Positions 48,309-58,422 of a stretch of 64,000 bases of DNA are shown one piece after another. Every line of letters starts with the position of its first letter. Within the stretch, counting starts at the first letter, position 1. The notes under the pieces were generated by a model. It saw nothing but the letters and a program-made list of their open reading frames with translations, ran no database searches and was not told the DNA's origin. The position numbers and the translations under genes were made by a program. Origin of the DNA: Parastagonospora avenae f. sp. tritici 18332-5. Lineage: Eukaryota; Ascomycota; Dothideomycetes; Pleosporales; Phaeosphaeriaceae. The stretch spans positions 744,001 to 808,000 of the forward strand of contig JAFJTR010000001.1 of assembly GCA_022559985.1 (NCBI GenBank). Direction: 5' to 3'.

Positions 48309-49194
48309 TCACGTCCGCGTCTTGAGTTCTATATCTCCAGCCGAAAGAAACAGCAGCCACTCCATTAGCGTGTGGTTGATGCGGTAACGATTGCCCCGTG
48401 CGTCCGTCGTCCATTTGTGTGTGTACAAATCTTTGTATGGCCAATCATCCTGCCGCACTGTTTTGCCATGTTTCTGAATATGCCTACATGTGTGTCGACT
48501 CAGTAAGACAACATGTCTGAGGAGAGGTATGTATGCTAAAACTTACATGTGATTCATATATGCAAATTGGACGTACTCGATAGCCGACCCGACAATAGAA
48601 AACATAAGAAGGACGTGGTACCAGGGACAGCTTTTCGGCCAGAGTACCCAACTGACGATGAGTGCTGCCGTGTCTGTGCCTAAGCGCGAGAAGCGAGGCC
48701 GAGCGTAGTTGTACTCCGGGATAAGTAACTAGCCAAGTCAGTACTTGGAGTTCAACAGAAAACGTACAATGGGTAGCATACCTCGACATCGCTGCCGCAT
48801 CGTTCTGGGAGGAAATACACCAGCTGTCTCAAGACCAACATCCAGTACAAGATCTCGAACCGCCAAGCGCAAAAGGCAGGCCCAAACCAGAAGAGTCGGG
48901 AGGCAGAGTAAGCCCAGAATGGGAACATTGAGACGATTAAGCCATATGTAGCGTCCCAGGTCAGACTCGGCGCAATACCATCTGTGTCGTTTTGAAGCGC
49001 GCTAGGCACAAGACGCATCCTCCAGTGAGGAGAAAATAGACACCGACGACTACAAATGACATGGAAAGATAGGTGCGCGCGTAGATCGGGATGGCGAAGA
49101 AGAGCCATGTGCGTACCATATCCAGGAACGTGATACCGAGTTGAGGCGATGGCGTGACGTCTGGCATTGCTGAGGGAGTTCGAGGCTGATTCAT
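48309..49194 (-). CDS. Uncharacterised multi-pass membrane protein
   Basis: The downstream exons are firm: a coding stretch ending at 48782, then 48728-48547 and 48483-48309, joined by introns 48781-48729 (GTATGC, CTGAC, GCTAG) and 48546-48484 (GTAAGT, CTGAG, TGTAG). They read LLIPEYNYARPRFSRLG, then SCPWYHVLLMFSIVGSAIEY and HIQKHGKTVRQDDWPYKDLY. Upstream, ATG 49194 opens a frame with membrane segments (MVRTWLFFAIPIYA; SMSFVVVGVYFLL) that must shift by one base to reach WDATYGLIVSMFPFWAY. One possible intron is 49043-48985 or so, with a weak GTGTCT donor; a frameshift is the alternative. Total is about 280 residues with about six membrane segments. The family is not recognised. Confidence 0.65.
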
Positions 49195-50208
49195 CTTGCG
49201 ATACGGAAAGGAAGTGCCCAAGTCGTGACTCTTGAGAGTCCAAGGACTGATGTTGCAGATAGATGCAGTGTAAGTCGATTGCAAATAGTCCTTGTCTCAT
49301 CACACGAGCGACGCATGTCAGGCGACGTGCGGAGTCGTGGTGAAAGTGAGAGAGAAGCGATTGCACGCAAACTAAACGGAGAAGGGGCAGAGGAGTTCTT
49401 GCCATTTCGTTCTTGACAACCATGCTAGATCTCTGCACGTAGAGTGCAGCTAATACACTTCAGCAATCACTTCAAAAGCTGCAACCCAAACCTCCACCAA
49501 CATCACGTCCTCTTCAATATCCCTCCCCAGCGTATCGTGATAGCCTACAAAACTGACTTCATCCCACCTATACCCTCCCTTCCGCAGCCACACAACCCCT
49601 TCACCCAAACCATACCACACGCAATCCACCATCCCATCACCGCCCGCTATCAAAACCGCTCATCAACATCACTAGACTATCTTTGTAATCTGCCTGGATC
49701 TCGTTTCTCGGCGAATGTTCATCTGTGCCAACGCTTGTGTTCGGTTTTGCTTTGGAATGCCCCTCAGGGTATGTTACTCTGGTACGTTATAAGTGGGCAT
49801 ATTAGATTGGGAAGCTGGGAAGAAGGTGTTTGGTCAGGGTGGGTTAGGAGCGAATGCCTGCTTGCAGATATGGTTGGTTGTGATGGATCGAAGTCGGGTA
49901 CAAGATCGTCAAACTCTGGCGAGGATATGTGCGGAGCTTAAATGTAGGATGTGTAGAGGTTGAAGCCTTTGAATTCATCTATGCGACAAAGAGCGACGCC
50001 TCTACAAGGCCCCATGCCGCTGTTTCTTCCCTGCTATTTGCGAATACTGTGTGGACGTGACCGCTGGGTCTGTCGTACTAGCCGGCTGGAGCGCTTCTTC
50101 GGCTGCTTGAGACGCGTGCTGCGCGTAGTCATATCTGCCCGTGTCTTTCTGCAGCATGTATTGCAGATCAGGCTGATGTTGTTTTGCTTCTTTCAAGTCT
50201 TTTGTCCT
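49195..50208. other. Intergenic, possible unresolved minus-strand exon
   Basis: A minus-strand frame at 49653-49450 reads like protein (VWLRKGGYRWDEVSFVGYHD) and ends in a stop, but I found no upstream exon that joins to it. Otherwise no gene seen. Confidence 0.35.
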
Positions 50209-51326
50209 TCACCCTACCTCAATCGCTGCTAACGCAGTGATGACTTCCTCTGCGACCCCGCCGTTCTCGACTACCATCTTGGTCACCTGCGAGACCAGGC
50301 CCCGTTTCATACCGCCCCGTGGTGGCGTCCATACTCCCGAGGCTGCAAGTAATTCTCGTTGTGTGAGGGCATCAGCGCTTGATGTTGGCACGGTACCGCC
50401 CGTGGCAGAGTTCATCGAATTAGGTATCCCAGGCGGGGTCAGGTGGGATGGTGGATCAATGGTCCGTATTGAGACGATTCGCGCGCCGGTGGAGGAAGAC
50501 GAAGTATTGGTACAGGCAATTGCGAGCACTGCATCTGCGACTGCGAGCTCCTCCTTACAGGGATCGAAAATGATATTTGGGCCGACTGCCATGGCGAGGA
50601 TGATGACGGGCGGCTTGTCGGAAAGCTTCTTTCCCTTGTTCTTGGGGTACAGGGGCACGGCGGCGTCCCAGTCGTCGTTGAACAGCGGGTCCTCGTCCTG
50701 CTCCGACTTGAGGGCGGGGAGGAGAGTTGTGAGGAGGGCGAGGTGGGTGGTCATGGAGAGGAGGGCGAGCGGATATGATAGGGGTGGCGAGAGCAGCAGG
50801 ATCTGTTCTCTGTCAGTTGTGTTTGACAGTATCTCGTGACTTGTCTCACGTCAATGTAGAGCTTCCAGTGGAAGCGCCTGTTGATGTACAGACGGTCCTT
50901 GAGCTCCCCGCTCGCCAGCAAGCTCTCTTTCAGCATCGAAGCGAGGAACACGGGCAGCGAATCGTCCTCGCGGAAGCCAGGCACCTCGACGCTCATCTCA
51001 AGCCACGCGTTCTGGCCCTTGCCCGCGCTCTCGTCCGCGTCTGGGTCGCGCATCTCAGCGTCTTCCTGCAGCCCCAATGACGGGCGCTGCGGCGTCTTCT
51101 CGACCTCGGCCTTCACGCCGACCAGGGCCTCGGTGCCATCCTCCAGGGCGATTCTGGCACTCCCGTTCGCGCCGGGAAGTACGTCATACTCGGCGCGCAT
51201 GGAGCGAAAGTCGCGGGGCCCTTTGGTGACATCGAGACGGATGGGCGGGTGCTGGACGAGGGAGGCGCGCAGAAACGACAGCTCGGGCGGTGACAAGTTG
51301 ACGAGGGCGGTTTGTTGGGGCGCCAT
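50209..51326 (-). CDS. RRP42: Exosome core subunit Rrp42 (RNase PH fold)
   Basis: Exons 51326-50850 and 50802-50209 join across a 47-base intron (GTGAGA, CTGAC, AACAG) to 356 residues. The N-terminal LSPPELSFLRASLVQHPPIR is the family's opening; the RNase PH core contains RLYINRRFHWKLYIDILLLS across the junction, then PLSYPLALLSMTTHLALLTT and VIILAMAVGPNIIFDPCKEE. Rrp42 is one of six ring subunits of the nuclear and cytoplasmic RNA exosome and is catalytically inactive in eukaryotes. The ring subunit is longer than the yeast one because of an acidic insert (about 90-115) and a Ser/Thr-rich insert. It is divergent to MCH1. Confidence 0.92.
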
Positions 51327-51703
51327 CGGGGGCGAGTGCGGCTATCGAGTGGTTCACGATGGTGTTTGCTGGGTGCCGAAGAAATGTTTCTTTGGCCTCA
51401 CAGCCTCGGCGAATCGGCGTCTGTGTGCCTGGCGGGAATCCTGGCGGGAGCTTGACGCCATGCGCGACAACACCAGCGTGCAGTCCAAGTGCCGTTTGCT
51501 TGACCGCCGCGAGGGACGGGCCCGCTTCCTTGCCAGTGACGCAGCTTCATACGCAGTACACGCATACAAAGAAGCACCCACAGTCATTCATCGCCCTCTG
51601 CACGCAGTATTCTTACAGCCATGCACCCGTGAGCCACAGACAGCACGCGCCCCTGCCACCTCGTCACCTGTCACACGTTGCCGTCACCACCCCGGCTTCT
51701 CCC
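51327..51703. promoter_or_regulatory. Divergent promoter region, RRP42 / MCH1
   Basis: 377 bases between outward-facing starts. The MCH1 frame remains open up to 51359, but the upstream part shows no carrier features. Confidence 0.5.
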
Positions 51704-53536
51704 ATGTCCCCGTCATCCTCGAAGCGAAGCAGCAATGGCGGCATCACCACCATCGACAAGCTCGACTACCTGCCCCAGAACTCGCCGCGCCGCCCGCTGC
51801 TCGCCCCCGACGACAATAGCGACGCACACTCCAACTCAAACCGCCGCAGCCAGGACACGAGCTACGCCGGCAGCTTCTTCGAGCACGTGGCCGAGGGCAT
51901 CATGGAGCGCGACCGCGAGCGCATGCAGCGCGTTGTCCTGCGCTGGCTGAGCTTCGGATGGGCCATTGTCAACTGCCTGTGCGCTGGGAGCATCACCGCC
52001 TTCTCGCTGTACGGCCACTTGTTCCAGTCCAAGCTGCACTACACCCAGTTCCAGGTCAACTTCGTCTCCATCGGCGCTGAGCTCGGCCTCTACCTGCCCG
52101 TGCCGATTTTCGGATACCTCTGCGACCGCCTGGGACCTGGCGTCCCCTCTGCGCTCTCGGGCGTCCTCTTTGGCCTGGCATACCTGCTGGCCGCCTTCAC
52201 ATACAAGAGCGGCCCGCCGCCGTCCGCTGGCGGCCAGGGCTGGTCCTATGGCGTCATGGTGCTGGCCTTTGCCCTCGTCGGCATGGGCACCTCCTGCATG
52301 TACCTCTCCGCGGTGACGACATGTGCGAAGAACTTTGGGCGGGGAAATGCAAAGGGCATCGCACTCGCCGTGCCGATTGCTGCCTTTGGACTCAGCGGCA
52401 TGTGGCAGAGCCAGATCGGCAGCCGTGTACTGTACGAGAGGAACGCGGATGGCAGCAGAGGAGACGTCGACGTGTTCCGCTTCTTCCTGTTCCTCAGCAT
52501 CTTGCTATTTGTCGTCGGCTTCATCGGCTGTTTTGCGCTGCGCATCATGGACGAGGGCGAGATGATCGACGAGGCAGTCGACGAGCTCGAGAGATCTGGT
52601 CTGCTGGCCCAGGACAAGTTCTTCACCCAGGCCGCCCACCACCACGGCTACGGCACCATGTCCACTCACGACCTCTCCGACTCGACCTTTGACTTCCTGC
52701 AGTCTGAAGCCGAGGCCCTCAAGGCGAAGCACGAGGAGGAGAAGCGCAAGAAGACGTGGCTGCTCAACGAGGAAACACGACGCTACATCCTCGACCCAAC
52801 CATGTGGTGGCTCGCAGGTGGCTTCGTCCTCGTCACCGGCCCCGGCGAAGCCTTCATCAACAACCTCGGAACCATCATCGACACCCTGACCCCACCCCAC
52901 GTCTCCTCCAACACCTCCCCTGCCACCCACGTCTCCATCGTCGCCATCACCTCCACCCTCGCCCGCCTCCTCACGGGCACCCTCTCCGACATCCTCGCCC
53001 CCGTCGCCCCCTCCAACCAACACCGCCGCGGCCCAGACTCCATCGCAAACTCCCTCGCCTCACTCCCCCCGCTCGACCACCAGCCCAAACGCTTCTCCGT
53101 CTCCCGCATCACCTTCCTCCTCGCCTCCGCCCTCGTCCTCTCCTTGGGCCAACTCCTCCTCGCGTCGGGATGGGTGCAAAACCACGCCTCCCGCTTCGCT
53201 GTCATTTCCGCCCTGATTGGCTCCGGCTACGGCGCCGTCTTCTCACTCACGCCCATTGTCGTGTCCGTGGTATGGGGCGTCGAGAATTTCGGCACGAATT
53301 GGGGTATCCTGGCTATGACGCCTGCTGCGGGCGCGACCCTCTGGGGCGCCGTGTACGCTGCTGTGTATCAGAAGGGCGCCGACGGGAGCGAGAAGGGCGA
53401 TGTCCTGTGCCATGGTAAGGGGTGCTATGCGCCGACGTTCTGGGCTATGGCGATTAGTGTGTGGGTGGCTATGGGGCTGTGGGTGTATGCATGGAGAGGG
53501 CCTGGGGGATGGAAGAGGAGGGGTGTAGCTGTTTAA
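51704..53536 (+). CDS. MCH1: MFS carrier, monocarboxylate-transporter-like Mch1
   Basis: A single exon of 610 residues. A Ser/Asn-rich cytosolic N-terminus (about 1-75) is followed by the family opening RWLSFGWAIVNCLCAGSITAFSLYGHLF. About twelve membrane segments are split by a long central loop (about 285-370, with HHHGYGTMSTHDLSD and an EEEKRKKTW stretch). The second half reads MWWLAGGFVLVTGPGEAFINN and GYGAVFSLTPIVVSVVWG. Yeast Mch1 is a vacuolar or plasma-membrane relative of monocarboxylate carriers with no proven substrate. ATG 51704 was chosen because it begins the Ser-rich tail; the frame is open for 345 bases further upstream. Codon use is strongly C-ending. Confidence 0.92.
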   Translation: MSPSSSKRSSNGGITTIDKLDYLPQNSPRRPLLAPDDNSDAHSNSNRRSQDTSYAGSFFEHVAEGIMERDRERMQRVVLRWLSFGWAIVNCLCAGSITAFSLYGHLFQSKLHYTQFQVNFVSIGAELGLYLPVPIFGYLCDRLGPGVPSALSGVLFGLAYLLAAFTYKSGPPPSAGGQGWSYGVMVLAFALVGMGTSCMYLSAVTTCAKNFGRGNAKGIALAVPIAAFGLSGMWQSQIGSRVLYERNADGSRGDVDVFRFFLFLSILLFVVGFIGCFALRIMDEGEMIDEAVDELERSGLLAQDKFFTQAAHHHGYGTMSTHDLSDSTFDFLQSEAEALKAKHEEEKRKKTWLLNEETRRYILDPTMWWLAGGFVLVTGPGEAFINNLGTIIDTLTPPHVSSNTSPATHVSIVAITSTLARLLTGTLSDILAPVAPSNQHRRGPDSIANSLASLPPLDHQPKRFSVSRITFLLASALVLSLGQLLLASGWVQNHASRFAVISALIGSGYGAVFSLTPIVVSVVWGVENFGTNWGILAMTPAAGATLWGAVYAAVYQKGADGSEKGDVLCHGKGCYAPTFWAMAISVWVAMGLWVYAWRGPGGWKRRGVAV

Positions 53537-53967
53537 GTTGTTTATAGTCTTTTTTTTGTTTTTGCATAATACGCAGCTTCGGCTGAAGGCATTTAACCAT
53601 TAGCGAGCATGTTGTTCTGCTATGTCGTTGCATCTTTCCGTATGAATTGAACTTTTCTCCAGAGCCTAGAGCTCGTGATTTATAAACTTGTTGTCATTCA
53701 GGTCCCGACTCGCTTTCACATCGAACAACTTGGCTGCGCAAACTCGTCCAAACAAAAAAAAATGTGTTAATGAAGCGCATATGCATCGACCTTACCTGGC
53801 GTCGAGTCGAGTCCGGAGCAAAACATGCATCCTCCGTGGCTCAGCACAGCACAAAGCTGTGCCGCAGATCACATCACGTCAACATCAACATCACATGGCC
53901 ATTTCTAACACTCTTACCAAGCCCCACCTCCGCGCAATCTCAATAATCTCCAAAAAAAAATGAAATC
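53537..53967. other. Intergenic with short upstream ORF
   Basis: No gene. A four-codon upstream frame (ATGAAATCATGA, 53959-53970) overlaps the F-box start ATG at 53968. Confidence 0.45.
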
Positions 53968-54618
53968 ATGACATGTTCATTTCTATGCACCCCCTTCCGT
54001 CTCAAGCGCCATGCCCATGACGAGACCCCCGAGCCCAAGATCAGCACCTCATCCCTGCCCCTCGAAATCTTCCAACACATAATGTCGTATCTGGATATGA
54101 AGACGCTGTACCGCATGCGCTCTGTCTCCCGTTTCTGGTCCGCATGTATACCTGGAGACGCGCCTGCGCTACGTAGCATCATGTTCCTGCCGAATCCACA
54201 GGACGCTGTGATTGCTGAAGAACCGCTGCTCATCCATTTCGACGTAAGCCTCGACAAGGAATTACTCAGCACCGAAGAGTATTCGGTCTCGATGGGGTAT
54301 ACAATTCATTGCACATCTGACGATCCGCGCCTCAACCCCCTCCTGCATCGTCCTTTGGCAAGAGAAACGATGGAGAAGTTCCTCACCACGCAGCCGTTGT
54401 GCATGCGTTCTCAAATCACGCGTATACCGGTGAGAGAGGTACATGTGCGCTTCACTTTCACCGACTCGGACATCGTGCTCGAATCAAACTGGTTGGCGTA
54501 TTCCGAGTCGCGGTGTGCGCGCGCGAGGGTGGATAGGACGCTGCTAAAGCACGACGGCGTCACGGTCGGGCATCTCCTAAGTGCCGTTTATGACGACGAG
54601 TGGTGGCCTTGGGTTTAA
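53968..54618 (+). CDS. F-box protein
   Basis: A single exon of 216 residues. The F-box lies at about 28-75 (SLPLEIFQHIMSYLDMKTLY, MRSVSRFWSACIPGDAPALR), followed by a C-terminal part of unknown fold. F-box proteins present substrates to SCF ubiquitin ligases through Skp1. It is the first of three neighbouring F-box genes that share the pattern P-x-E-I-x-Q, L-D, V-x-R/K-x-W and P-G-D/T-x-P-x-L. Its stop codon overlaps that of the convergent truncated copy at 54615. The ATG used overlaps a four-codon upstream frame. Confidence 0.85.
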   Translation: MTCSFLCTPFRLKRHAHDETPEPKISTSSLPLEIFQHIMSYLDMKTLYRMRSVSRFWSACIPGDAPALRSIMFLPNPQDAVIAEEPLLIHFDVSLDKELLSTEEYSVSMGYTIHCTSDDPRLNPLLHRPLARETMEKFLTTQPLCMRSQITRIPVREVHVRFTFTDSDIVLESNWLAYSESRCARARVDRTLLKHDGVTVGHLLSAVYDDEWWPWV

Positions 54619-54908
54619 CTCCAGACACCGCTGTCGTCGTGGTATTCTGGCGAGGAGAGAAACATTGCAGTCCGCAAGGCTGGTGATGTCCCGGGAACGC
54701 AGTGTTTCCAAAAGCGACATACTCCGTGGCAGTTCCACAGACTCCATGTATCGAGGTAGGCGAATATGTGCTGAATAATCTCTACGGGGAGCAGGCCGTT
54801 TCCGATCGATGCTTGATTAGCTGTGTACCGAAGCGGAATGCAATTTATATCGCGCCTTAGTCGCCCGAGCTTCATGGTTGGCGTCCTAGTTCCGGAGATA
54901 TAGACCAT
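54615..54908 (-). pseudogene. Truncated F-box gene copy
   Basis: 97 codons from ATG 54908 to TAA 54617-54615. The F-box is complete (LLPVEIIQHIFAYLDTWSLW, VCRFWKHCVPGTSPALR), but the protein ends about ten residues after it, whereas its neighbours have 120-170 more. Its stop codon overlaps the stop of the convergent F-box gene. It probably arose by local duplication and inversion, losing its 3' end. A short protein that still binds Skp1 is possible. Confidence 0.6.
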
Positions 54909-55013
54909 CTTGACTCCGCGTCTCGAAAACCTTGCTGCATGTCGCGGTAGAACCCCGGCATATAAGACGAGAGCTGTGCTGTGCCACTGAGCTGCAGCTC
55001 AAGCCCCGCCCCT

Positions 55014-55886
55014 TCACCCCGATTCAGCCAGCTCCTTCTTCCCCCATTTACTCAGCGTTTTGAACACCTCTCCCAGCCTAACCCCCTCATTAGACTTGAG
55101 CACACACATAGTCTTCGACTTCCTCCCCACCGTGCGACTAATCCTCAGCTCCGTCAACGGCGGCATAGAAATCAACATACTCTGCCAGCCCACACCCAGC
55201 TCTTCTTCTTTCCCCTTAACAACAAGTTTCGACCTCCCCGCCCCATCGCCCTGCACGTAGTGGTTGAAGTCCATGATGATGGGATGAAAGATGATCTCCC
55301 CACTCGTCCGGATCAGTCCCTGACAGCGCCGCGTCAAACTCAGCCCGTCAATATACGTACTCTGCACCCGCAGATTCGGACCTTGCTCCGGCAGCGGGCG
55401 CACATTGATTTCAAAGTCAAAGTCAAACGTCGCCATGGTAAAACTGTACGCATGGAGATTATAACTCGGCTTGAGGAAAAGTTCTTCAGCTAGCATGGGT
55501 GAGTCCCCGGGTACTAGATCCCGCCAGAGCTTGCACACGCGCCGGATGCGCAGGAGAGTGAAGAGGTCCAGATGGAGGAAGCAGTTCTGCAGGATCTCTA
55601 CGGGCAGGTGGTTGAGGACCAGGGTCGAGCTCCGAGGTCGAGTCGTGTGCATGAACATGTGTAACATTTTTTCTGTGTATCGTGTACTGCTGCTGCGCCG
55701 GCTTTGGGTGACGTGTTCATTCTGTTTTGCATCTTCCAGGTCGTGTTGAGTTGAGAAGCGTCGCGATGGAGTTGGGTTCGGGCCACGCTTCGTCGACATG
55801 GAATCCTTAAGCAAGTCGGCTAGACGCGCGAGGTTGGAGACTTTCGGGCCATTTGTATGCACCGGATTGCTTGTGCTGGTACTCAT
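55014..55886 (-). CDS. F-box protein
   Basis: A single exon of 290 residues. A basic, Ser-rich N-terminus (1-90) precedes the F-box at about 91-140 (LNHLPVEILQNCFLHLDLFT, VCKLWRDLVPGDSPMLAEEL), then beta-rich sequence (FDFDFEINVRPLPEQ; GEIIFHPIIMDFNHYVQG) and a lysine-rich end. It is the third F-box gene in 2 kb and is larger than its neighbours. Confidence 0.85.
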   Translation of the reverse strand: MSTSTSNPVHTNGPKVSNLARLADLLKDSMSTKRGPNPTPSRRFSTQHDLEDAKQNEHVTQSRRSSSTRYTEKMLHMFMHTTRPRSSTLVLNHLPVEILQNCFLHLDLFTLLRIRRVCKLWRDLVPGDSPMLAEELFLKPSYNLHAYSFTMATFDFDFEINVRPLPEQGPNLRVQSTYIDGLSLTRRCQGLIRTSGEIIFHPIIMDFNHYVQGDGAGRSKLVVKGKEEELGVGWQSMLISMPPLTELRISRTVGRKSKTMCVLKSNEGVRLGEVFKTLSKWGKKELAESG

Positions 55887-56364
55887 GGTGGTGGAATCCG
55901 GCTGCCTGGGACGCTAGTACAGCAAACTGAGTCAGGGGCTGCAGAAGCGTACTGTACGTCGTCCGCTGTGATGGGAAGAGCTGTAGAATGTGTGATGAGG
56001 GGTCGTAAAGATCAATGTGAAATCACCGGCCAGAAATGTGCGTATATGTGTGAAACTGTGGAGGTTGTGTTCAGCTTGTCGCACCAGGAAGAGAGCCACT
56101 GCAGCTGACATGCGAGGCTAACCTTATACAGCTAAACCAACATGCGCCAGCGTGATTGTCCACGTTGGCAATCTTCGTCTCTCGAGACATAGAGAAAGGC
56201 GGTGGGATTCATCCTTACTTTTGCAGTAGGTTTTGAGGCCAAATCAAGGCAACTTGTCACGCCTTTGTGTGACATCATCACTTCTTCTGCTAATAATAAC
56301 ATGCTATCGATTCTATCTGGGTATAATGCTTTACATGCCATTCAAAGTGCGAGCCTACACAATG
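55887..56364. other. Intergenic, no gene seen
   Basis: Upstream of the third F-box gene and downstream of the kinase gene. No protein-like frame. Confidence 0.5.
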
Positions 56365-58422
56365 CTATGCTTTTAGGCACTGGATCATGTTCCCGATCTC
56401 TCTCCTCGCATCCTCACAGCCAAGTCGCTGTTGCTCGTCCGCATGGAGCATGCTACTGAGTAGCGATTGCACCTTGTCGCCCACACCCTCTATCTTCCGT
56501 GAAAAGTCGTCCGGGAATTTTCCACGGCGAAGGTCTGCGAGTGCAGCAACACGTTCCATCCGGGTCCCAAACGCTTCCAGCATTTCGAAACCCATGACTC
56601 CAAGTGCAAAGACGTCCAGCTTCTCGTTGATCTTGTGACTGGTGTCCGGACGATAAAACTCGGTGCCAACTGGCTTACTGATAGCACCAATATCCAAGCA
56701 ACTATCATCGAGTGCTGCTACGAGCCCAAAGTCACCGATGCGCGGTGTAATGTGCAAGCAGTCGCGCTTCGGGCATGTTTTACAGGTAGATAAGTCGACG
56801 GAGCCGTATGGTGGGTGGCGCGCGGAAGAAATGGACAGAAAAACATTAGCCGGCTTCAGATCCCGATGTACTACGCCTTGCGCGTGCAAGTACTCGACAC
56901 CCGAGATGATGTTCAGGAAGAGTTCGAGCGACAAGCAAGGGTGGAAGCAGTGTCGGCCAATTGGCAGCGAATTAGTGTTTGATCGATCAGCTGATAAGAA
57001 TGCTGCAAGGTTCGTTTCGCATAGACTCATTTGTACGTTGAGTGTCAACATCGGGCCGACATGGCGTAGTGGAATGAGGCGACCAGGAGCATCGCTTTGT
57101 GTGACCATACTCTCCGTGACATCCGATGTGTAGTGCATTTGTGATCTCGGAATCATTTCGATGTCCTCTTCTTCCTCCTCTTCATCGACATCCTCTACGG
57201 CGCTCATCCGCGATTTCGTAGACGATATGGTTGCAATTGTTGCTTGACTCGCTTGGCTTCCACGCCGGACTTTACGCCGCGAGGATTTTCTCAATTGAGC
57301 CTTGTAGGACATACTCTCAACCTCACTTTTCGAAGTGTCCGCATTTACACCAGCGTCGCTTGTCTCAAAGACAATACCATCTCCATAGCTATCATTTGCT
57401 CTCTCAAATGGATCGCCAAATGTAAGGTCGTCGAACTTCATATGCGGCTCGTCCCGAGATAGCAACTCGGCCGAGGTTGCAGCCACGTTCTCAAGCAACC
57501 GATCTTCCCGCAATAGAGTACTCGCCGGTACTATCGTTTCATTGATTGGCGCCGTCGTGAACTCCAGCCAGGCGTTGTGGTAACGTACCACGTTAGTGTG
57601 GTCAAATCGAGCTAGTGACCGGACTTCTTGAAGCATGTTCTCAAGCTCCTCTGAGCCGTGATGCTGTATCTTTGCCAGCTTAGCAGGGCTAACGGGAATA
57701 CGTTTGACAGCATAGAATGAGCCATCGAGCTTGTGTTTCGCCTTGAATACCTTTCCATACCCGCCTTTACCAACGATTCCAAGTTCCGAAAACTCGCGAG
57801 CGTAGCGATCTGTCTGCAACCCAGGATAGCCACGCAGCTGCATTTCGGTGGGCGCTTGGATGGCTGAGAGTATGTCAAATCCATTTGACGGTTGTCTAGG
57901 GAGATCCATAGAGAGACTATTCCGAGTCCGCGAGGCCAAGGCTTGAGAGAATGCAGCTCCTTCCGGAACAGCTACAAGTCGACTCAAATTATTGCGCGTC
58001 AGTTTGCTGATGCCCTCCTGTGCAGTTGCTCGATGGTTTCGCATTTCCTCGCCGGCGTACGTGTCGTCAACATTATTGGAAATCTGACGTGCAATTTCCT
58101 GGTAGGCTTCTCGGCCCATCCTTTGAACGTCCGGATCGGAAACATCCTTACCAAGCTTTTGTGCTGCAGCTGAAAGTGCCTTTTCTTCCAGCAGCGCGTG
58201 AAGCATCAGATCGCGAACATTTTGGGTAGAATTTTGCCGCATTTCAAGACTTGGTAGTGTTGGCCTCTGGCCAGATCGTGTGGAAGCCGCCGAGTCAAGG
58301 GTCTGAATCCGCGAGAGGACACTGTCTTGATGCGATGCACTTGTGTCGTCATTGTCCGTCTGATCGTAGGATGCTTCGGATGATGAAGACGAGTCTTCTC
58401 CTGGTCTGCGAAACATTGACAT
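56365..58422 (-). CDS. eIF2-alpha kinase, HRI type
   Basis: A single exon of 685 residues from ATG 58422. The N-terminal 200 residues are Ser/Asp-rich then helical. The kinase domain starts at about residue 215 (ELGIVGKGGYGKVFKAKH; YAVKRI) and is split by a long acidic insert of about 200 residues (includes DVDEEEEEEDIEMIPRSQ), the mark of the PEK/HRI/GCN2 kinases. The C-lobe has VVHRDLKPANVFLS and RIGDFGLVA, then GTEFYRPDTSHKINEKLDVF, LGVMGFEML and RRGKFP. Such kinases phosphorylate eIF2-alpha on stress and lower general translation. The arrangement without GCN2's tRNA-synthetase-like domain or a membrane anchor points to the Hri1/Hri2 type. The usual A-P-E motif of the activation segment reads R-P-D. 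The frame extends 13 codons above the ATG but without a start codon. Confidence 0.9.
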   Translation of the reverse strand: MSMFRRPGEDSSSSSEASYDQTDNDDTSASHQDSVLSRIQTLDSAASTRSGQRPTLPSLEMRQNSTQNVRDLMLHALLEEKALSAAAQKLGKDVSDPDVQRMGREAYQEIARQISNNVDDTYAGEEMRNHRATAQEGISKLTRNNLSRLVAVPEGAAFSQALASRTRNSLSMDLPRQPSNGFDILSAIQAPTEMQLRGYPGLQTDRYAREFSELGIVGKGGYGKVFKAKHKLDGSFYAVKRIPVSPAKLAKIQHHGSEELENMLQEVRSLARFDHTNVVRYHNAWLEFTTAPINETIVPASTLLREDRLLENVAATSAELLSRDEPHMKFDDLTFGDPFERANDSYGDGIVFETSDAGVNADTSKSEVESMSYKAQLRKSSRRKVRRGSQASQATIATISSTKSRMSAVEDVDEEEEEEDIEMIPRSQMHYTSDVTESMVTQSDAPGRLIPLRHVGPMLTLNVQMSLCETNLAAFLSADRSNTNSLPIGRHCFHPCLSLELFLNIISGVEYLHAQGVVHRDLKPANVFLSISSARHPPYGSVDLSTCKTCPKRDCLHITPRIGDFGLVAALDDSCLDIGAISKPVGTEFYRPDTSHKINEKLDVFALGVMGFEMLEAFGTRMERVAALADLRRGKFPDDFSRKIEGVGDKVQSLLSSMLHADEQQRLGCEDARREIGNMIQCLKA

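Noticed and set aside
49450..49653. Minus-strand protein-like frame ending VAAFEVIAEVY
   Set aside because: Reads like protein, but I could not join it to a start codon or an upstream exon, so it is mentioned only as unresolved.
51678..53418. Several long frames in other phases within the MCH1 exon
   Set aside because: Produced by strongly C-ending codon use; sequences are Ser/Arg/Pro-rich with no domain or membrane pattern.
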